Positions 1 through 7,490 are shown, counted from the first letter of the stretch. The stretch is 15,606 nucleotides of DNA from Thioalkalivibrio sp. (GCA_011046015.1 DSBO01000182.1:1-15606); one strand, 5' to 3'. Program-made: numbers and translations. Notes: generated by a model not told the origin, from the letters alone.

Positions 1-1
1 C

Positions 2-832
2 GCCATCCGCCCGATGAAGGACGGCGTGATCGCCGACTTCACCTACACCGAGAAGATGCTCCAGCACTTCATCAAGAAGGTGCATCAGAGCCGCATGTTC
101 CGCCCGAGCCCGCGCGTCGTGGTCTGCGTGCCCTGCGGGGCCACCCAGGTCGAACGCCGCGCGATCCGCGAATCCGCCGCCGGCGCCGGCGCGCGCCGCG
201 TATACCTGATCGAGGAACCCATGGCCGCCGCCATCGGCGCGGGCATCCCCGTCGACGAGGCCCGCGGCTCCATGGTGCTGGACATCGGTGGCGGCACCTC
301 CGAGGTGGCCGTGATGTCGCTCAACGGCATCGTCTACTCCGCCTCGGTGCGCATCGGCGGCGACAAGTTCGACGAGGCCATCATCAACTACGTGCGCCGC
401 AACTACGGCATCCTCATCGGCGAGGCCACCGCCGAGCGCATCAAGCACGAGATCGGTTCCGCCTACCCGGGCCAGGAACTGCTGGAAGTGGAAGTGAAGG
501 GCCGCAACCTGGCCGAGGGCGTACCGCGCAGCTTCACGCTCACCAGCAACGAGGTCCTCGAGTCCCTGCAGGAACCCCTGTACGGCATCGTCAGCGCGGT
601 GAAGACCGCGCTGGAGCAGACCCCGCCGGAACTCGGCGCGGACGTGGCCGAGCGCGGCATCGTCCTCACCGGTGGCGGCGCGCTGCTGCGCGACCTCGAC
701 CGCCTGCTGATGGAAGAAACCGGCATCCCGGTCGTCATCGCCGACGACCCGCTCACCTGCGTGGCCCGTGGCGGCGGCAAGGTGCTCGAGATGATGGACG
801 AACAGGGCACCCACTTCCTCGCCGTGGAATAA
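2..832 (+). CDS. mreB: Rod shape-determining protein MreB (3' part, 5' end outside window)
   Basis: Bacterial actin homologue. It polymerises with ATP under the inner membrane and directs the elongasome that inserts peptidoglycan along the side wall. The reading frame is open from base 2 (A-I-R-P before the internal Met at 14), matching the MreB segment that precedes MKDGVIADF, so the gene continues upstream of the window. About 276 residues of a usual ~345 are present. Visible actin-fold motifs are the phosphate-2 loop LDIGGGTSEVAV, GGDKFDEAI, and the adenosine motif VLTGGGALLRDLDRLL near the C terminus, followed by the typical ending PVVIADDPLTCVARGGGKVLE. The stop codon is TAA at 830-832. 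mreC follows in the same frame after 21 bases, as in the standard mreBCD operon. Identification is certain; only the N-terminal quarter is missing. Confidence 0.97.
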   Translation, partial: AIRPMKDGVIADFTYTEKMLQHFIKKVHQSRMFRPSPRVVVCVPCGATQVERRAIRESAAGAGARRVYLIEEPMAAAIGAGIPVDEARGSMVLDIGGGTSEVAVMSLNGIVYSASVRIGGDKFDEAIINYVRRNYGILIGEATAERIKHEIGSAYPGQELLEVEVKGRNLAEGVPRSFTLTSNEVLESLQEPLYGIVSAVKTALEQTPPELGADVAERGIVLTGGGALLRDLDRLLMEETGIPVVIADDPLTCVARGGGKVLEMMDEQGTHFLAVE

Positions 833-840
833 CCCGACCG

Positions 841-845
841 GGGAG
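841..845 (+). promoter_or_regulatory. Shine-Dalgarno site deciding the mreC start
   Basis: GGGAG lies eight bases before the ATT at 854 and is the only good ribosome binding site between the mreB stop and the first mreC membrane helix. It supports initiation at ATT 854. The GTG codons at 902 and 905 have no purine-rich site at a suitable distance. Confidence 0.55.
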
Positions 846-853
846 CGGTCACC

Positions 854-1735
854 ATTAAGCAGTCACTCTTCGACCTTGGCCCGTCCCTCACCGCCAAGCT
901 GGTGGTGTTCCTGGTCCTTTCGCTCAGCCTGATGACGCTGGACCACCGCTTCGGCCACCTGGACCGCATCCGGGAGGTACTCGAAGTCGCCGTCTCCCCC
1001 ATCCAGTACGTGGTCAACCTGCCGTTTGCCGCCAGCGACTGGGCGTCGGATAGCTTCGCCGCCCGCACCACCCTGCAGGAAGAGAACGAGCGCCTCCACC
1101 GCGAGCAGCTGCTGCTGCGCGAGCGGCTTCAGCGCTTCGAGGGAGTGCAGCAGGAAAACGCGCGCCTGCGCGAACTGCTGGAGGCGTCGCAGCGCCTGGA
1201 GCAGCGCGTGATGGTGGCCGAGCTGCTCTCCGTGGACCTCGATCCGTACAAGCAGGAGATCCTGCTCAACAAGGGCTCGCGCGACGGCGTGCGCGTAGGC
1301 CAGCCCATGATCGATGCCGAGGGGGTGATGGGCCAGGTGGTGCGCGTCAACCCGCTGCACGCCACCGCCATCCTGGTCTCCGATCCGAGCCACGCCCTGC
1401 CCGTGCAGGTGATCCGCAACGGCCTGCGCACCCTGGCCGTGGGCACCGGCAGCCCCGAGCGACTCGAGCTGCGCCACATCCCGAACAGCGCCGACATCCG
1501 CGTCGGTGACATCGTCACCACCTCCGGGCTCGGCGGACGATTCCCGCCCGACTACCCCGTGGCCGAGGTCACGGAGGTCGAGCGCCTGACCGGCGAGCCC
1601 TTCGCCCGCGTCGAGGCACGGCCGCTGGCCCGGATCGACCGCAGCCGCGAGGTGCTGCTCGTGTGGACGGGGACGATGCCAGAGGCCGAGCCGGCTGCCG
1701 AGGCGGGCGCGGCACCGGCCGGGGAGGCGCCATGA
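854..1735 (+). CDS. mreC: Rod shape-determining protein MreC
   Basis: Bitopic inner-membrane protein of the elongasome whose periplasmic part scaffolds MreD, RodA and PBP2. The proposed 293-aa product has one membrane helix (about 13-28), then LMTLDHRFGHLDRIR, a coiled coil (about 74-118, ENERLHREQLLLRERLQ), and the beta-rich MreC domain (LLNKGSRDGVRVGQPMIDAEGVMGQVV, then IRVGDIVTTSGLGGRFPPDYPVA). The C-terminal tail is Ala/Pro/Glu-rich. There is no ATG at the expected start. ATT at 854 with GGGAG eight bases upstream restores the family N terminus (K-Q-S-L-F-D-L-G-P-S-L-T-A-K-L). The alternative GTG at 902 would cut into the membrane helix and lacks a ribosome site. The end overlaps the mreD start as ATGA, indicating translational coupling. 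The product is certain; the start codon is inferred. Confidence 0.93.
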   Translation: MKQSLFDLGPSLTAKLVVFLVLSLSLMTLDHRFGHLDRIREVLEVAVSPIQYVVNLPFAASDWASDSFAARTTLQEENERLHREQLLLRERLQRFEGVQQENARLRELLEASQRLEQRVMVAELLSVDLDPYKQEILLNKGSRDGVRVGQPMIDAEGVMGQVVRVNPLHATAILVSDPSHALPVQVIRNGLRTLAVGTGSPERLELRHIPNSADIRVGDIVTTSGLGGRFPPDYPVAEVTEVERLTGEPFARVEARPLARIDRSREVLLVWTGTMPEAEPAAEAGAAPAGEAP

Positions 1736-2217
1736 GCGAGTTCCGCGAGCGCCCCTGGATCATCCCGCTGACCTTCCTCGCGGCGCTGATGCTCACCGTG
1801 GTGCCGATGCCCGACTGGGCGGTTCCCTACCGCCCGGAATGGGTGGCGATGACGGTGATCTACTGGGCCATGGCCCTGCCGGGTCGCATCGGTATCGGCA
1901 TCGGCTGGGGCATGGGGCTCGCACTGGACGTGCTCAAGGGTGCCGTGCTGGGCCAGCACGCCCTGGGCCTGGCCATTGCCGCCTACCTCGCCATCAAGCT
2001 GCACCAGCGCATTCGCGTGTATCCCCTTTGGCAGCAGGCCGTCTCGGTCGGCGCCATGATTGCCCTGCACCTGCTGCTGGTGCTCTGGATCTACGGCATC
2101 ACCGGCCACAAGGCAGCGAGCTGGGCCTACTGGGGGCCGCTGGCCACCAGCATGGCGCTGTGGCCCTGGGTGTTCCTGTTGCTGCGCGACCTGCGCCGGC
2201 GCTGCTGCCTGCGCTGA
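1732..2217 (+). CDS. mreD: Rod shape-determining protein MreD
   Basis: Small polytopic inner-membrane protein that completes the MreBCD complex for side-wall synthesis. The 161-aa product matches the usual length of 155-165. It is strongly hydrophobic, with about five membrane segments (for example around FLAALMLTVVPMP, VAMTVIYWAMALPG, GLALAIAAYLAIKL, AVSVGAMIALHLLLVLWI and LATSMALWPWVFLLLRDL), and has the typical MreD Arg-rich cytoplasmic end. The start ATG at 1732 lies in the ATGA overlap with the mreC stop. An in-frame extension upstream to 1663 is possible, but it reads as an unconserved Gly/Arg-rich string inside mreC and was rejected. The common next genes mrdA (PBP2) and rodA are not here; a convergent gene follows after only nine bases, so the transcript must end at mreD. 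Confidence 0.93.
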   Translation: MSEFRERPWIIPLTFLAALMLTVVPMPDWAVPYRPEWVAMTVIYWAMALPGRIGIGIGWGMGLALDVLKGAVLGQHALGLAIAAYLAIKLHQRIRVYPLWQQAVSVGAMIALHLLLVLWIYGITGHKAASWAYWGPLATSMALWPWVFLLLRDLRRRCCLR

Positions 2218-2226
2218 ACGGATACC

Positions 2227-3213
2227 TCAATCCGCGTCCGAGTCCCCGGCCTTTTGCTGCCGGAACACCTCACAGGGATCGGCCCGCTTCGCCCGGGTGG
2301 TGAACCAGACGAAGTCGAAGGCCGCGCCCGCGTCGAGATAATCGGCCACCGGGCGGTCGCCATCGACCTCCACCAGGCGCAGGGTCGCCACCTCGATCCC
2401 GGGTGCGCGCGCCGCGAGATAGGCCGGCACGCCGTGGTCCCGCCGTGCATGCTGCGCGCCGGTGACCAGGATCACCCCGCCCACGCGCCGGGCCAGCACG
2501 CGGTCGGCCATCACGGCATCGCGGGCACGCTGCGCAGCGAGCATGCCCGGCAACATCTCCTCTGGCAGGGCGTTGCAATGGGACTCGCGCAATGCCGCGG
2601 CCAGGCGTTGCGCGGCGGCCTCGCTCCACGCGGCCTCGATCGCCAGCACCTCCTGCATCGCCGGGTCGAACACCGCCGCCCACCCCTCGCGCATCACCTG
2701 CGCCGCCTCGGCGCGAGACAGGTTGGCCGCCAGCGGCGAGACCTCGGCCTCCAGCATGGCCTCGACCACGGGCCGATACCGCTCGGCGCCCCAGCCGCGT
2801 GCGTCGAACCCAGTCGCTGCCAGTATCGCCTCCGCTCCCGCCTGCTCGCGCCACAGCTGCTCAACTTCGGCCTGCTGTTCGCGATCAATCATCTCCAGCG
2901 CCACGGTGTCATGCCGACGCGTCACGGCCAGCGCGAAGATGAGATCGGCCTCGATGGCGTGGTGACGGGGATTGTCGTGCACCTCGCCGATCAACACGAC
3001 CTCGGCCCGCGAGAGACGGCGCGCCAACTCATCCTGCTTCATGCCCCGGTCGCCGACCACGTCCCAGATCAGCCCCGGCACAGCGCGCACCGTCGCGGGC
3101 TCGCGCTCGCTCGCGGTGCAACCGCCAAACGCGGCGAGCAGGGGGAGCAGCAGGATGGCGGCCGGCGCGCGGCGAGACAGGTTTTTCCTCAGCGCTTCGA
3201 AAATTTGAACCAT
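2227..3213 (-). CDS. ChaN family lipoprotein (putative haem-binding/iron-uptake protein)
   Basis: A 328-aa protein of the ChaN/DUF399 family, whose characterised members are outer-membrane-associated lipoproteins that bind haem. Family signatures seen are VVLIGEVHDNPRHH (72-85), TVALEMIDREQQ (103-114), SHCNALPEEMLPGMLAAQRARDAVMA (211-236 region) and VILVTGAQHARRDHGVP (247-263). The N terminus has a basic start and a hydrophobic core ending in AAFGGC, a lipobox-like site with Cys32 as the lipidated residue. The start at 3213 was chosen because GAGG lies seven bases upstream on the minus strand and the lipoprotein signal begins there; the frame extends 48 codons further upstream without a ribosome site. 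It is convergent with mreD and divergent from the Sel1 gene. Iron or haem regulation is plausible from the family, but I see no clear Fur box. The family call is firm; the exact substrate is not. Confidence 0.86.
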   Translation of the reverse strand: MVQIFEALRKNLSRRAPAAILLLPLLAAFGGCTASEREPATVRAVPGLIWDVVGDRGMKQDELARRLSRAEVVLIGEVHDNPRHHAIEADLIFALAVTRRHDTVALEMIDREQQAEVEQLWREQAGAEAILAATGFDARGWGAERYRPVVEAMLEAEVSPLAANLSRAEAAQVMREGWAAVFDPAMQEVLAIEAAWSEAAAQRLAAALRESHCNALPEEMLPGMLAAQRARDAVMADRVLARRVGGVILVTGAQHARRDHGVPAYLAARAPGIEVATLRLVEVDGDRPVADYLDAGAAFDFVWFTTRAKRADPCEVFRQQKAGDSDAD

Positions 3214-3368
3214 GACCACCTCGACTGGGCAAGACATCACACGGGGTTCGTGAAGCCTATCAAAGAAACCGCAGGCGGTGACGGATTCGGCTTGTAAAGC
3301 CGACATCTTCTGCAATGCTAGGCAAAAAGAACAACACACGGACCCACCGGAAACCAAGGACGCACCCC

Positions 3369-3782
3369 ATGAAATCCCTTACCGCCATACTGTGTGCATT
3401 TCTCCTCGGCGCCAGCCTGCAGGCCCAGGCGCAGACCACCGCCGAGGGCTTCGAAGACCCGACCGACCAGTTCCGCAAGGCCCTGCATTACCTGTTCGGG
3501 AGCCAGGGCGAGGAGAAATCGCCCGCGCGCGCCGTGGACCTGTTCCGGGACCTGGCCGAGCGCGACTTTGCGGCGGCCCAGCACATGCTGGGCACCCTCT
3601 ACGAGAAGGGCGACGGCGTCGACCAGGACCTCTCAGCGGCCTGGTACTGGTACCAGCGCGCCGCCGCCAACGGGTTCGTCTCTGCGCAGGGACGACTGGC
3701 GCGCCTCGAGGGACGCCTCTCCGAGGCGCAGCGCGCCGACGCCGAGCAACAACTGCTCGCGCGGGGCGACACGGTGTTCTGA
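3369..3782 (+). CDS. Secreted Sel1-like repeat protein
   Basis: A 137-aa exported protein. It has a signal peptide (MKSLTAILCAFLLGASLQAQA, cleavage likely after residue 21). One well-formed Sel1-like TPR repeat follows (about 67-102: AAQHMLGTLYEKGDGVDQDLSAAWYWYQRAAANG), with a preceding half repeat (ARAVDLFRDLAERD) and a trailing partial one. Sel1 repeats are helical hairpins that usually mediate protein contacts in the periplasm, so the specific role cannot be read from the sequence. The start at 3369 has AAGGA eight bases upstream; an in-frame upstream start at 3315 would add a charged stretch before the signal peptide and was rejected. Transcription probably starts in the divergent region shared with the ChaN-like gene. 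An intrinsic terminator follows 31 bases after the stop, so this is probably a single-gene unit. Confidence 0.8.
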   Translation: MKSLTAILCAFLLGASLQAQAQTTAEGFEDPTDQFRKALHYLFGSQGEEKSPARAVDLFRDLAERDFAAAQHMLGTLYEKGDGVDQDLSAAWYWYQRAAANGFVSAQGRLARLEGRLSEAQRADAEQQLLARGDTVF

Positions 3783-3812
3783 CCCCTCGCCCGGCTACCT
3801 CTCCTCTCCCTT

Positions 3813-3840
3813 ATCGCGCCCCCAGTGGCGCGATTTTTTT
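3813..3840 (+). terminator. Intrinsic terminator after the Sel1-like gene
   Basis: A GC-rich stem ATCGCGCC/GGCGCGAT (3813-3820 with 3827-3834) with a six-base loop is followed directly by a run of seven T (3834-3840). It is the clearest intrinsic terminator in the window and isolates the Sel1-like gene from the DUF1244-rnd unit. Confidence 0.9.
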
Positions 3841-3871
3841 GCCTGCCAAGCCGGTCCCACGGGAGTTGAAC

Positions 3872-3880
3872 TGGTACCAT
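3872..3880 (+). promoter_or_regulatory. Putative extended -10 promoter for the DUF1244-rnd unit
   Basis: TGGTACCAT reads as an extended -10 (TG, one base, TACCAT). It sits downstream of the terminator and would start transcription near 3887, giving a leader of about 30 bases that includes the GAGGA ribosome site at about 3905-3909. The only -35-like sequence, TTGAAC at 3866, is too close to act with it. Supported by position and motif only. Confidence 0.35.
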
Positions 3881-3917
3881 AGGCGCGCAAAATCAGGAGC
3901 CCCCGAGGAAACACACC

Positions 3918-4214
3918 ATGGATCAACCGACCCGCACCGAACTCGAGGCCGCCGCCTTCCGCCGGCTGGTGGCCCACCTGCGCGAACGCACCGACGTGCA
4001 GAACATCGACCTCATGAACCTGGCCGGCTTCTGCCGCAACTGCCTGTCCAAGTGGTACCGCGCTGCCGCCGAGGAACGTGGCATCGAGATGGATTACGAG
4101 CAGGCGCGCGAGATCGTCTACGGCATGCCCTACGCCGAGTGGAAGGAGAAGTACCAGCAGGAAGCCAGTGCCGAACAGCTCGCCGCCTTCGACCAGAACC
4201 GGCCGCAGGACTGA
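3918..4214 (+). CDS. DUF1244 domain protein
   Basis: A 98-aa soluble protein matching the DUF1244 family, a compact helical family of about 95-100 residues common in alpha- and gammaproteobacteria and without an assigned biochemical function. The hallmark is the central segment DLMNLAGFCRNCLSKWY with its Cys-x-x-Cys pair (C37, C40), followed by YGMPYAEWKEKYQ. The Cys pair could hold a metal or form a disulfide; that is inference. The start ATG is preceded by GAGGA at a good distance. The gene lies seven bases before rnd and is likely cotranscribed with it. Confidence 0.88.
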   Translation: MDQPTRTELEAAAFRRLVAHLRERTDVQNIDLMNLAGFCRNCLSKWYRAAAEERGIEMDYEQAREIVYGMPYAEWKEKYQQEASAEQLAAFDQNRPQD

Positions 4215-4221
4215 CGCCCAG

Positions 4222-5370
4222 ATGTCCGACATCCGCTACATCGACGACGCCGAGGCCCTGGCCGCATTCTGCAACGAACTGCGCGGCGTGGACTGGCTGG
4301 CGCTGGACACCGAGTTCATCCGCGAGAAGACCTACTATCCGCGCCTGTGCCTGGTGCAGATCGGCACGGCCGAGACCATCGCCTGCATCGACCCGCTGGC
4401 CATCGATGACCTGACGCCGCTGTTCGCGCTCCTCAACGATCCGGCCACCCTCAAGGTGCTGCATGCGGCGCACCAGGACCTGGAGATATTCCACCTGCTG
4501 TCCGGACAGGTGCCCACGCCCATCTTCGACACCCAGGTCGCCGCCGCCGTGCTCGGCCAGGGCGAGCAGATCGGCTACGGCAAGCTGGTGCAGAACGCGC
4601 TGGGGCTGGAACTCGACAAGTCGCACGCGCGCACCGACTGGGCGCAGCGCCCGCTGGACGCGGACCAGCTCAACTACGCCGCCGACGACGTGCGCTACCT
4701 CGCGCAGATCTACCCGCAGATGCGCGACACCCTCACCGAGCTCGGTCGCCTGGACTGGCTGGACGAGGACTTTGCGGAGATCAGCGACTCCTCGCGCTTC
4801 GTCATCGACCCGGACGCAATGTGGCGGAAGATCAAGGGTGTGCAGTTCCTCAAGGGCGCCCAGCTCGCCGTGCTGCAGGTGCTTGCCGCCTGGCGCGAAC
4901 ACCAGGCCATGGAAAAGGACAAGCCGCGGCGCTGGATCCTGAGCGACGACGTGCTCATCGACCTCGCCCGGCGCATGCCCGCGGACGAGAAAGGACTGGC
5001 CAAGATCCGCGGTCTGGAGCCGCGCACCGTGGAGCGTCACGGCCAGACCCTGCTGAAGCTGATCGAGGAAGGCCGCGCCCGGCCGAAGGGGGAATGGCCG
5101 GAGCTCAAGCTGCGCGACCGCCTGCCGCCGGAGCAGGAGCCACTGGCCGACGCGGCCATGGCGGTGCTGCGCCAGAGTGCGCTCGATACGGAAATCAGTC
5201 CCGGCGCGATTGCCTCGCGCAAGGACGTGGAGGCGGTGATCCTCGGGGATACCGACAATGCCCTGCTGCACGGCTGGCGCGGCAAGCTCGCCGGGCGGGC
5301 GATACGGGCATTCCTGGACGGGGAACTGAAACTGGCTACCGAAGGTGGCCGGCTGACGATGAAACCCTGA
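4222..5370 (+). CDS. rnd: Ribonuclease D
   Basis: 3'-5' exoribonuclease of the DEDDy class that trims the 3' ends of tRNA precursors and other stable RNAs. The 382-aa product compares with 375 in E. coli. The catalytic set is present: D29 and E31 in LALDTEFIREKTY, D86 in HAAHQDLEIF, and Y152 and D156 in LNYAADDVRYL. Two HRDC domains follow; the first begins around 210 (AWREHQAMEKDKPRRWILSDDVLIDLARRMP) and the second covers the last ~90 residues. The start at 4222 was chosen because the protein aligns from MSDIRYIDD; the frame extends upstream to 4078 only as out-of-frame DUF1244 sequence. The ribosome site is weak (AGGA, 11 bases away), which suggests coupling to the DUF1244 gene. It converges with the AAA ATPase gene. 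Confidence 0.96.
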   Translation: MSDIRYIDDAEALAAFCNELRGVDWLALDTEFIREKTYYPRLCLVQIGTAETIACIDPLAIDDLTPLFALLNDPATLKVLHAAHQDLEIFHLLSGQVPTPIFDTQVAAAVLGQGEQIGYGKLVQNALGLELDKSHARTDWAQRPLDADQLNYAADDVRYLAQIYPQMRDTLTELGRLDWLDEDFAEISDSSRFVIDPDAMWRKIKGVQFLKGAQLAVLQVLAAWREHQAMEKDKPRRWILSDDVLIDLARRMPADEKGLAKIRGLEPRTVERHGQTLLKLIEEGRARPKGEWPELKLRDRLPPEQEPLADAAMAVLRQSALDTEISPGAIASRKDVEAVILGDTDNALLHGWRGKLAGRAIRAFLDGELKLATEGGRLTMKP

Positions 5371-5379
5371 CGTTCATCC

Positions 5380-5399
5380 TGCCCGTCAGTTGACGGGCA
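5380..5399. repeat. Perfect 9-bp inverted repeat between convergent rnd and AAA genes
   Basis: TGCCCGTCA and TGACGGGCA are separated by two bases. The hairpin covers the stop codon of the minus-strand AAA gene (5386-5388) and starts nine bases after the rnd stop. There is no T run on either side, so it is at best an imperfect bidirectional terminator or an mRNA-end stabilising hairpin. Confidence 0.5.
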
Positions 5400-6864
5400 C
5401 GGTACGCGACGCCGCCCACGCGCGCAGGGCGTCGATCTTCTCCGCCATCACCACCGACAGCGGACGGGTGGAGACGATCTCCCGGGCCAGGTCGGCGGGG
5501 CTCACGGCCTGGTCGCGGGCATGGGCGGCGTAGAAGGCCGCCACCACCGCCTGCTCGATCTCGGCACCGGAGAAGCCCTCGCTGATCGTGGCCACACGAT
5601 CGAGATCGAAACCGCCGGGATCGGTGCCCCGTTTTCTCAGATGGATGCCGAAGATGACCTTGCGGGTCTCGGCATCGGGCAGGTCGACGAAGAAGATCTC
5701 GTCCAGCCGCCCCTTGCGGATCAGTTCCGGCGGCAGCTGCTGGATATCGTTGGCGGTCACGGCGAGGAACACCGGCGCCTTGCGCTCGGCCATCCAGGTG
5801 AGCAGCGTGCCCAGCACGCGCCGCGAGGTGCCGCCGTCGGAATCGCCCACCGCGAGGGCCTTCTCGATCTCGTCGATCCACAGCACGCAGGGGGCCATCA
5901 CCTCGGCCGTCTTCAGCGCCTCGCGCAGGTTCTTCTCGGTCTGGCCGATGTACTTGTCGTACAGCGCGCCACCGTCCAGGCGCAGCAGCGGCACGCCCCA
6001 CACCCCGGCGATGGCCTTGGCCGACAGGCTCTTGCCGCAGCCCTGCACGCCCAGCAGCATGATGCCCCTGGGCGGGTCGAGACCGGGTGGCGGGGTGTCG
6101 GCGAGAAACACACGCTTGCGCTGCTCGAGCCAGGTCTTGAGCCGGTTCATGCCGCCCACCTCGGAGAAGCGCGCGGTGTCGTACTCGAAACTCAGCGCGC
6201 CATCGCGCGCCAGCAGCTGGTACTTGGCCTCCATCACCGGGGTGAGGTCGCTGTGCGTGAGCGCCCCGTCGTCGGCGATCGCCTGGCGCGCCAGGCGTCG
6301 GGCGTCCTCCACCGACAGGCCAGCCAGGTTGCGCGCCAGCGTGTCGACGATGCCGTCCTCCGTGTGCACCCGGAGCTCGGGGTGCCCCTTTGCCCAGGCG
6401 CGTGCCTCCTCCTGCACGATCCCGACCAGGCGTTCGGCGGAGGGCAGGCTCAGCTCGAAGCGCGCCGTGTACCTCTCGATCTCCGGCGGGACGTCGAACT
6501 TGTGGCTGATGAACACCAGGGTATTGGGCGTCTCGCCGTGCTTCAGGGCGATGTCCTTGACCAGGCGCACGATGGCGGCGTCGTCCAGCCAGGGGTGAAA
6601 ATCGAGCAGCAGGTAGATGCCAGGCCTGGGATTGGCGTGCACGTGCTTGAGCAGCGCCTGCGGCTTGTCCATGGTCCAGACGGGCTCGAGCTCCACGTCG
6701 ATGCGCTGCATGGCCTGAGTGGTGCTCCAGCGATACAGGGGCAGGGCACTGGCCACCGCCACGCGCTTGAACAGCTCGATGACGCGCGGCTCCTCGTGGG
6801 TCTCGATCACGATGAGCGGGATGCGCGAGCGCATCAGAATCTGGATGTCGTTGGTTTCGAACAT
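5386..6864 (-). CDS. Ycf46-type AAA ATPase
   Basis: A 492-aa AAA ATPase resembling the Ycf46 family known from plastids, cyanobacteria and scattered bacteria. The N-terminal ~230 residues form a non-canonical domain (IPLIVIETHEEPRVIELFKRV, then GIYLLLDFHPWLDD). The C-terminal AAA module has Walker A GVQGCGKS (272-279), a pore-loop-like segment LYDKYIGQTEKNLR (301-314), Walker B CVLWIDEIEKA (326-336), sensor 1 TAND (N372) and an arginine finger in RKGRLDEIFF (383-392). All ATPase residues look intact, so an active remodelling ATPase is likely; the substrate is unknown. Cyanobacterial Ycf46 has been linked to inorganic carbon use, which may not carry over. No strong ribosome site precedes the ATG. 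It is divergent from a DUF6231 gene. An extended -10 lies upstream at 6897-6905. Confidence 0.82.
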   Translation of the reverse strand: MFETNDIQILMRSRIPLIVIETHEEPRVIELFKRVAVASALPLYRWSTTQAMQRIDVELEPVWTMDKPQALLKHVHANPRPGIYLLLDFHPWLDDAAIVRLVKDIALKHGETPNTLVFISHKFDVPPEIERYTARFELSLPSAERLVGIVQEEARAWAKGHPELRVHTEDGIVDTLARNLAGLSVEDARRLARQAIADDGALTHSDLTPVMEAKYQLLARDGALSFEYDTARFSEVGGMNRLKTWLEQRKRVFLADTPPPGLDPPRGIMLLGVQGCGKSLSAKAIAGVWGVPLLRLDGGALYDKYIGQTEKNLREALKTAEVMAPCVLWIDEIEKALAVGDSDGGTSRRVLGTLLTWMAERKAPVFLAVTANDIQQLPPELIRKGRLDEIFFVDLPDAETRKVIFGIHLRKRGTDPGGFDLDRVATISEGFSGAEIEQAVVAAFYAAHARDQAVSPADLAREIVSTRPLSVVMAEKIDALRAWAASRTVPVN

Positions 6865-6896
6865 GCAACGGGTTTCATGGCGCCCGGGATCGGCGC

Positions 6897-6905
6897 ATCA
6901 TAACA
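6897..6905 (-). promoter_or_regulatory. Putative extended -10 promoter of the AAA ATPase gene
   Basis: On the minus strand the sequence reads TG, T, TATGAT: an extended -10 with five of six matches to TATAAT. The predicted start near 6890 gives a leader of about 26 bases. No good -35 is present, which is usual for TG-extended promoters. Confidence 0.42.
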
Positions 6906-6942
6906 TGGCTCTTGCAAAGCAATAGCAACAGCATAAGATGCG

Positions 6943-7452
6943 ATGACCTACCCAAGCACCCTCTGTCAGCCCGCGCTCGAGCGCCTGTTCCGCCAGCACC
7001 CGCCCCGCTCGGTACTGGCGATCGGGGCCGATGCCGATGCCCCGTTCGCGGCATGGCGCGAACGCCACCCGGAGGTGCCCTGCGTGCACATCGGGCAGCC
7101 GAACGGCAGCGCGCTGGATGGACTGGGCCGGCATGACGTGGTGTTCGTCGCCAATTGCCTGGAACACATGGGCAGGACAGAAGCCGAGCAACTCGTGGCC
7201 GTGCTGCGAGATCGCGTGGCCGAGCGGCTGCTGATCCTGCTGCCCGTCGGCGACGACTGGCCGGGCCTGCATACGCACTGGACATTCACCGACATGGTGG
7301 CGCTGGGCCTGCGCCAGCTCGCCTGCTTCGAACACGAGGGCCGCCCGGTGGAGCTCTACCGTTTCGACCTCTACGACTACAAGCTCACGCCGGACTGGCT
7401 GAACCCGCGTTTCTGGGCCAACCCGCAGATGTGGGACAAGGCGCGCTGGTAG
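6943..7452 (+). CDS. DUF6231 family protein (methyltransferase-like fold)
   Basis: A 169-aa protein that I recognise as DUF6231-like from its C-terminal block FDLYDYKLTPDWLNPRFWANP followed by MWDKARW, a hallmark also seen in pseudomonad homologues. The N-terminal half resembles a stripped Rossmann methyltransferase: SVLAIGADAD in place of the glycine-rich SAM loop, and HDVVFVANCLEHM like the post-motif segment of class I methyltransferases. The Gly-x-Gly signature is missing, so SAM binding is doubtful. No Shine-Dalgarno sequence precedes the ATG, and a -10-like CATAAG lies five bases before it, so a leaderless message is possible but weakly supported. It is divergent from the Ycf46-type gene and followed after 44 bases by another unknown gene. 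The function is not known. Confidence 0.75.
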   Translation: MTYPSTLCQPALERLFRQHPPRSVLAIGADADAPFAAWRERHPEVPCVHIGQPNGSALDGLGRHDVVFVANCLEHMGRTEAEQLVAVLRDRVAERLLILLPVGDDWPGLHTHWTFTDMVALGLRQLACFEHEGRPVELYRFDLYDYKLTPDWLNPRFWANPQMWDKARW

Positions 7453-7461
7453 CGCCCGCGC

Positions 7462-7490
7462 TTGATACCCCTTCAGGACTCCCGAATAAT
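7462..7490 (+). promoter_or_regulatory. Sigma-70-like promoter placed for a leaderless transcript
   Basis: TTGATA (7462-7467), a 17-base spacer and AATAAT (7485-7490) match the consensus at five of six positions each. This is the best promoter in the window. The predicted transcription start, six to eight bases after the -10, falls at 7496-7498, on the A of the ATG at 7497. No ribosome site lies at a usable distance from that ATG. Confidence 0.65.

Noticed and set aside
2254..3297. Plus-strand frame of 347 codons opposite the ChaN-like gene
   Set aside because: The minus-strand protein has the full set of ChaN motifs and a lipoprotein signal; the plus frame is His/Arg/Gly-rich noise.
3292..3320. 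Sigma-70 promoter (TTGTAA-N17-ATGCTA) for the Sel1-like gene
   Set aside because: The -35 has four matches, but the -10 matches too poorly to support a call, although some promoter must lie in this divergent gap.
4012..5271. Minus-strand open frame of 419 codons opposite rnd
   Set aside because: It overlaps DUF1244 and RNase D, whose catalytic residues are unmistakable; the translation has no recognisable domain.
5521..6903. Long plus-strand open frame (460 codons) opposite the AAA ATPase gene
   Set aside because: It is antisense to a clearly real AAA gene; its translation is rich in His, Gly and Arg with no family motif, as expected from the high third-position GC of the true gene.
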